Part shown: one piece after another, positions 30,203 to 33,924 of the stretch | Layout of the letters: each line of letters starts with the position of its first letter | Position numbering within the stretch: position 1 is the stretch's first letter | Origin: an uncultured Oscillospiraceae bacterium | GTDB lineage: Bacteria > Bacillota > Clostridia > Oscillospirales > Oscillospiraceae | Reading direction: 5' to 3' | Length of the DNA: 33,924 bases | Assembly: GCA_949935795.1 (NCBI GenBank) | Contig: CATLFX010000027.1 | Span: forward strand, 1 to 33,924 | The notes under the pieces: generated by a model | The model's database searches: none | What the model was told of the DNA's origin: nothing | What the model saw: the letters and a program-made list of their open reading frames with translations, nothing else | Translations under genes and position numbers: made by a program

Positions 30203-31108
30203 TTATCTGTCCCCGAGGGGGTCCGCCGAGGGCCGCAGAGGGCCGGACAGGTCCAGCGCCCCAAATTGCCCCGCACCCTCGCCCTCCACCAGGAGCTGAA
30301 CCTGCTCCACCGCGTCCAGGCTGCGCAGGGTCTCCACGATGGAGGACGCCGCCAGGACCCGCTGGTCCTCCGGCAGGTCCAGCAGCTGGGCGGACAGGTC
30401 GGCGGTGCACAGCCCCTCTTCCACCCAGGCGGAGCGCACCGTCAGCCCCTCCGGCAGCAGGGGGACCAGCCCCTCGTCCTCCGGCCCGGCGATGAGGGCG
30501 TCCAGCACCTCCTTCACGGGGACCTTGTCCTCACTCAGCCGGAACCGGCGCAGCTCAAAGCCCAGCTGGTCTCCGCCCTCCCGGCGGAAGTAGAGGGCGG
30601 CGGTCACCTCCACCGGGGCCTCCTCCGCCCCGGAGAACAGCACGTCCTCGGGGTAGAGCACCCGGCGGTCCCGGTAGGACTGCCCGCCCCCGTTGACGGT
30701 GACCCGCACCCCCTCCACCCCCGGCAGCTGGGCCAGGGTGAGGGTGATACAGCAGTCCGCCAGGGTCAGGTCCACCCCCACCAGCCCGGCGTAGGCGGCG
30801 GACAGCTCCACGTTGGCCACCCCCTCCTCCAGGGACCAGCTGAGCACCCTGGTGCCCGCCGGGATCAGGGAGGTCAGCTCCAGCTCCTCCTCCGGGGGAC
30901 CCGCCAGCAGGGCGGACATCAGGGCTGGGATGGTGTGCTCCTCCCCCTGATAGGAGCAGGCGTCCAGGGCGGCGGACACCATGTTCAGCTCCGGGTCCAC
31001 CGGGAACCACAGCACCAGGCCCCGGTCCTCCTCCCGGGCGGGGGCGCAGCCTAAGGCCAGAGCCAGAGCCAGCGCCGCCAGCGCCAGCCGTCCCAGGGTC
31101 CTTCTCAT
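30203..31108 (-). CDS. GerMN-domain lipoprotein
   Basis: A 301-residue lipoprotein. The signal peptide ends at the lipobox ALALGC (Cys21). Two tandem GerMN domains follow, at about 35-155 and 165-285; each contains the pattern 'GP-E--GL--LIP-G' (LLAGPPEEELELTSLIPAGT and LIAGPEDEGLVPLLPEGL) and a later 'V-LS' strand. GerM in Bacillus is needed for sporulation and germination. Here it is translated with a sensor kinase (ATGA overlap), so it may modulate the kinase outside the membrane or be a cell-envelope target. The last about 15 residues are Pro/Gly/Asp-rich. Confidence 0.87.
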   Translation of the reverse strand: MRRTLGRLALAALALALALGCAPAREEDRGLVLWFPVDPELNMVSAALDACSYQGEEHTIPALMSALLAGPPEEELELTSLIPAGTRVLSWSLEEGVANVELSAAYAGLVGVDLTLADCCITLTLAQLPGVEGVRVTVNGGGQSYRDRRVLYPEDVLFSGAEEAPVEVTAALYFRREGGDQLGFELRRFRLSEDKVPVKEVLDALIAGPEDEGLVPLLPEGLTVRSAWVEEGLCTADLSAQLLDLPEDQRVLAASSIVETLRSLDAVEQVQLLVEGEGAGQFGALDLSGPLRPSADPLGDR

Positions 31109-32553
31109 GCGCCCTCCCCCTCTCGCAGCGCGGGGAACTCCGCCTCAAACCGGGTGCCCCGGCCGGCGGGGTTGGGCCCCGCGGTGATGTCCCCGCCGTG
31201 GAGGCGGGCGGTGTCCCGGGCGATGGACAGCCCCAGGCCAGTACCCCCGGCGGCCCGGGACCGGGCCTTGTCCACCCGGTAGAAGCGGTCGAAGATCCGG
31301 GGCAGGTCGTCCTCGGGTATGCCCAGTCCGGTGTCGGTGACGGTGAGGGCCACCTTCTCCCCCCGGCGGGACACCCCCACCTCCACCCGCCCTCCCGGCA
31401 GGTTGTATTTGATGGCGTTCTCCATCAGGTTGAAGGCCACCTGGTACACGTCGTCCTCGGTGGCCAGCAGGGCGCAGGCGGGCTCCAGGCTGCACTTCAG
31501 CTCCACCTGGGCCCGCTGGGCCACGGGGGTGAGCAGATGGGCCACCTTCTCCGCCACCCGCCCCAGCTCCACCGGCTCCAGGGGGCGCTCCTCCCCGGCG
31601 TCCAGCCGGGTGAGGGCCAGCAGGTGCTCGCTGATGCGGGTGAGGCGGTCGGCCTCCTCGCCGATGTCGGACACAAATTCCCGGACAGTGGCCATGTCCA
31701 CCGACTCGTTCTGCAAAATGGAGTCGGTGAGCAGCCGGATGGAGGCCAGGGGGGTCTTGAGCTCGTGGGAGGCGTCGGACACGAACCGCCGCCGGGCCTC
31801 CTCGGTGGTCTGGAGGCGGTCGGTGAGCTGGTTGAATTCGTCGGCCAGCTGGGCCATCTCGTCCTTCCCCTGGGACTCCACCCGGTGGCTGTACTCGCCC
31901 TCCCGGACGTGGCGGATGGCGGACAGCAGCCGCACCGTGTTGCGGGTCAGGGTCTTGGACAGCAGCACCACCAGCACCATGGCTGCCGCGCAGATAACGA
32001 TGGAGATATAGCGCAGGTTGGACAGGATGGACAGCAGCACCTCCGCCTGCTCGGTGTCGTACTCGTAGAGGTACACCGCCCCCAGGGTCATGCCGTGGTA
32101 CAGGATGGGCACCGCCGCCCGGGTGCGGATGGCCCCCTCCCGGTACTCGGCGCGGGAGGCGTCCCTGCCCCGGAGGGCCGCCGCCACCTCCCCGGTGAGG
32201 GCGTATTTCCCCACCCGGTTGTCCAGGGTGGAGCTGTCGTACAGGATCAGGCCGGAGGCGTCGGTGACCAACACCCGGGTGCCCTGTCCCTCCTCCAGCA
32301 GGGCCATGGTCTGCTCCACGCTCTCACGGGTCAGCGTCTCGGACACCGCCAGGGTGGAACCGATGACCAGGGCCTGCCGTTTCAGGGTGCTCTCCTTGGA
32401 GGTGAACACCATGTTCTCCGCCATCAGCAGGGGGTAGGTGTTGAGCACAATGAGGATGGCCGCCACCACCAGCAGATAGGTGAGGGCATATTTGGCCTGT
32501 ATGCTGCGGAAAAAGGGGACCCGGCCCTCCCTCTCCCTCTGCTTTTCCACCAC
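31105..32553 (-). CDS. Sensor histidine kinase (WalK/PhoR-like)
   Basis: A 482-residue kinase. TM1 is at about 22-42, an extracytoplasmic domain at 43-170, TM2 at about 178-200, and HAMP at about 200-252. His263 is the phospho-acceptor in FVSDASHELKTPLASIRLL. The ATPase part has NLMENAIKYN, DTGLGIPEDDLPRIFDRFYR and GTGLGLSIA. Its regulator is the gene at 32825-33523, 271 bp upstream, with repeats B6 and B7 in between. The start is GTG with a full AGGAGGTGA ribosome site 6-7 nt upstream. The stop overlaps the GerMN start. Confidence 0.94.
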   Translation of the reverse strand: MVEKQREREGRVPFFRSIQAKYALTYLLVVAAILIVLNTYPLLMAENMVFTSKESTLKRQALVIGSTLAVSETLTRESVEQTMALLEEGQGTRVLVTDASGLILYDSSTLDNRVGKYALTGEVAAALRGRDASRAEYREGAIRTRAAVPILYHGMTLGAVYLYEYDTEQAEVLLSILSNLRYISIVICAAAMVLVVLLSKTLTRNTVRLLSAIRHVREGEYSHRVESQGKDEMAQLADEFNQLTDRLQTTEEARRRFVSDASHELKTPLASIRLLTDSILQNESVDMATVREFVSDIGEEADRLTRISEHLLALTRLDAGEERPLEPVELGRVAEKVAHLLTPVAQRAQVELKCSLEPACALLATEDDVYQVAFNLMENAIKYNLPGGRVEVGVSRRGEKVALTVTDTGLGIPEDDLPRIFDRFYRVDKARSRAAGGTGLGLSIARDTARLHGGDITAGPNPAGRGTRFEAEFPALREGEGA

Positions 32554-32572
32554 GGATTCTCACCTCCTCGAC

Positions 32573-32670
32573 CGCTTTTGTTCTCTTTCTTGAAAGAAAG
32601 AGAACCAGAAAGAACTTTTAACCCGCTGACAGCCGCAGCCAAAATCTTTTAAATCTCCGCCCGGCAACGG
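32573..32670 (-). repeat. Repeat family B, copy B6 (reverse)
   Basis: Stem GTTCTCTTTCTT (32580-32591) and AAGAAAGAGAAC (32594-32605), then the core AGAACTTTTAACCCGCTGAC, and the flank CCGCCCGGCAACGG (32657-32670), 40 nt from the core. The flank matches B1 and (inverted) B3. Confidence 0.8.
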
Positions 32671-32756
32671 AATAATATTTCGTAAGAATATTATTTATTT
32701 TTACTATCCTCACTGTGTGGTCGGCACAACATGTGGATTCATTATCCGCATTGCAT

Positions 32757-32815
32757 CAAACTAAAAGTTTCTTTTTTCGCTTCCTTTTTTCTTTTCAAAG
32801 AAAAAAGGAAGACCC
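32757..32815 (+). repeat. Repeat family B, copy B7 (forward)
   Basis: Core AAAAGTTTCTTTTTTCG and a 15-bp perfect stem CTTCCTTTTTTCTTT (32780-32794) / AAAGAAAAAAGGAAG (32797-32811). It ends 14 bp before the response-regulator stop codon and makes an inverted pair with B6. Confidence 0.88.
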
Positions 32816-32824
32816 CCGTATTTC

Positions 32825-33523
32825 CTAGATGTTGTTCGCCAAATAGTACCCTACGCCCCACTTGGTCAAAATGTGCTCCGGGTTGGCGGGGTCGGGCTCC
32901 AGCTTCTCCCGCAGACGGCGGATGTGCACGTCCACGGTGCGGAACTCCCCGATATACTCGTACCCCCACACCAGGTTCAGCAGGTTCTCCCGGCTGTACA
33001 CCCGGCCAGGGTTCTGCATCAGCAGGGCCATCAGGTCGAATTCCTTGGCGGTGAGGTCCACCGGCTCGCCCTCCCGCCAGGCCGCCCGCTCGCTCAAATC
33101 CAGGGTAATGGACCCCTGGGTGAGCCGGTCGGCCTCACGCTGCTGCTGGGCGGCGGCCCCCGCCCGGCGCAGCAGGGCCCGTATCCGGGCCTTCAGCTCC
33201 AGAATGTTGAAGGGCTTGGTGATGTAGTCGTCCGCCCCGCACTCGAAGCCGATGATCTTATCCGCGTCCTCGCTCTTGGCAGTCAGCATGATGACGGGCA
33301 CATTGGAGAACTCCCGGATCTTCATGCAGGCCTGGAGACCGTCGATCTTGGGCATCATCAGGTCCAATATAATGAGGTCGAACTGGCCGGCCCGGGCCTT
33401 CTCCACCGCCTCCTCCCCGTCGGAGCCGGTCTCCACCTGGTAGCCCTCGTTCTCCAAATTGAATTTTATGCCCTTCACCATCACCCGCTCGTCGTCAACC
33501 ACCAGTATTTTGGGCAATTTCAT
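32825..33523 (-). CDS. OmpR-family response regulator
   Basis: A 232-residue regulator. The receiver (1-120) has Asp10/Asp11, phospho-acceptor Asp54 in LIILDLMMPKIDG, Thr in VIMLTAKSED and the lysine in ITKPFN. The OmpR-type winged helix (about 135-230) includes VDLTAKEFDLMALLMQNPG and RTVDVHIRRLREKLEPDP. It resembles WalR/PhoP-type regulators of cell-envelope functions. Its kinase is the gene at 31105-32553. The ATG overlaps the ComEA-like gene by 29 bp. AGGAGG is only 2 nt from the ATG, so a TTG two codons later (33517) may be the true start. Confidence 0.94.
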   Translation of the reverse strand: MKLPKILVVDDERVMVKGIKFNLENEGYQVETGSDGEEAVEKARAGQFDLIILDLMMPKIDGLQACMKIREFSNVPVIMLTAKSEDADKIIGFECGADDYITKPFNILELKARIRALLRRAGAAAQQQREADRLTQGSITLDLSERAAWREGEPVDLTAKEFDLMALLMQNPGRVYSRENLLNLVWGYEYIGEFRTVDVHIRRLREKLEPDPANPEHILTKWGVGYYLANNI

Positions 33524-33869
33524 CCCCTCCTGTCGTGATCTGGTCCAAAATACCCTCTAAAACGCCCTCTCCGATCCCCTTCACCCGAATCAAATCCTCG
33601 GGATAGCGGTAGGGCCCCTTTGACTCCCGGTCCTCCAGAATGGCCCGGGCGCGGACCTCCCCAATGCCGGGCAGGGCCATCAGCTCCTCCAGCCCAGCGG
33701 TGTTGACGTCCACCAGCTCCTCTTCCCGGACCTCCGCCGCAGGCGGCTCCCAGGGGAGCGGGTCGATACCGGCCTTTGTGGTGCTGCGCCGCGCGAACCA
33801 CAACACCATAGCGGCCCCGGCCGCTATCACCGCCGCCCACATCCGGCGGTCCGCACCTGTCCCCTTCAT
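33495..33869 (-). CDS. ComEA-like helix-hairpin-helix protein
   Basis: A 124-residue protein. A membrane anchor lies near the N-terminus (about 10-26, WAAVIAAGAAMVLWF). A Pro/Glu-rich linker follows, then a double helix-hairpin-helix domain (about 52-112: VDVNTAGLEELMALPGIGEV and DLIRVKGIGEGVLEGILDQI). ComEA binds incoming DNA outside the membrane during transformation. This form lacks the SLBB domain between anchor and helix-hairpin-helix that canonical ComEA has, so a competence role is open. Its end overlaps the response-regulator start by 29 bp. Confidence 0.85.
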   Translation of the reverse strand: MKGTGADRRMWAAVIAAGAAMVLWFARRSTTKAGIDPLPWEPPAAEVREEELVDVNTAGLEELMALPGIGEVRARAILEDRESKGPYRYPEDLIRVKGIGEGVLEGILDQITTGGDEIAQNTGG

Positions 33870-33924
33870 GTCCCCTCCAAAATTGTCGAAAAGGCGGTTT
33901 CTCCCAGTTGCGCCGGGAAAAGCT
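33870..33924. other. Window edge upstream of the ComEA-like gene
   Basis: GGAGGGGACATG supplies the ribosome site of the ComEA-like gene. No further feature can be supported in the remaining bases. Confidence 0.5.

Noticed and set aside
1-33924. CRISPR array, tRNA, rRNA, prophage or insertion sequence
   Set aside because: No regularly spaced short repeats, no tRNA clover-leaf with CCA end, no rRNA segment and no integrase or transposase could be recognised.

Overview
The window is chromosomal DNA from a high-GC, spore-forming, low-molecular-weight-metabolite-using anaerobe of the Clostridia, most like the Oscillospiraceae (Flavonifractor / Lawsonibacter / Oscillibacter-type genomes). The evidence is a SpoIIID sporulation regulator, a GerMN lipoprotein, Firmicute-style two-component pairs, strong AGGAGG ribosome sites, sigma-A promoters with 17-bp spacers and GC-rich codon use with many spurious antisense ORFs. 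I place it by gene content only; no 16S gene, tRNA, CRISPR array, phage gene or transposase is visible.

Layout. (i) 396-9171, plus strand: metA (homoserine O-acetyltransferase) with an FAD oxidoreductase, an XRE-type membrane regulator with a FliB-like Cys-rich protein and mtnA, then a cysteine desulfurase with a MATE exporter. (ii) 9276-13868: a secreted Cys/His-rich repeat protein, spoIIID on the minus strand, an XpaC-like membrane protein, and a two-gene radical SAM / DUF4130 'DNA modification' pair behind a consensus promoter. (iii) 13884-18005, minus strand: YcxB-like membrane protein, MFS transporter, LuxE-like acyl-protein synthetase and LuxC-like acyl-CoA reductase in tight succession, with no luciferase. 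(iv) 18153-25165, plus strand: LytS/YesM-type histidine kinase, AraC-type response regulator and a DctP-like lipoprotein in one overlapping operon, followed by a complete TRAP transporter (DctP, DctQ, DctM) and a KdgF-type cupin. I read this as a sensing, uptake and processing locus for a uronate-like acid. (v) 25208-33869, minus strand: a two-gene ABC transporter, a membrane-anchored MerR regulator with YbjQ, metY (O-acetylhomoserine sulfhydrylase), then a ComEA-like / OmpR-type regulator / histidine kinase / GerMN cluster.

Metabolic links. metA (with Glu at position 111, the acetyl-CoA-type residue) and metY, 28 kb apart, form the direct sulfhydrylation route to homocysteine; mtnA belongs to methylthioribose salvage. 

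The most unusual signal is non-coding. Two families of dispersed intergenic repeats are present. Family A (about 130 bp, three full copies plus a remnant) contains a nested stem in which base pairs covary between copies. Family B (hairpin of about 32 nt with a conserved left flank, seven copies) occurs as one single copy and three inverted pairs of the same polarity; one pair makes a composite palindrome of about 140 nt, and another splits a regulator gene from its kinase gene. A promoter boxed by a perfect 9-bp inverted repeat precedes the TRAP genes, and a textbook 19-bp-spacer MerR operator precedes the merR gene.
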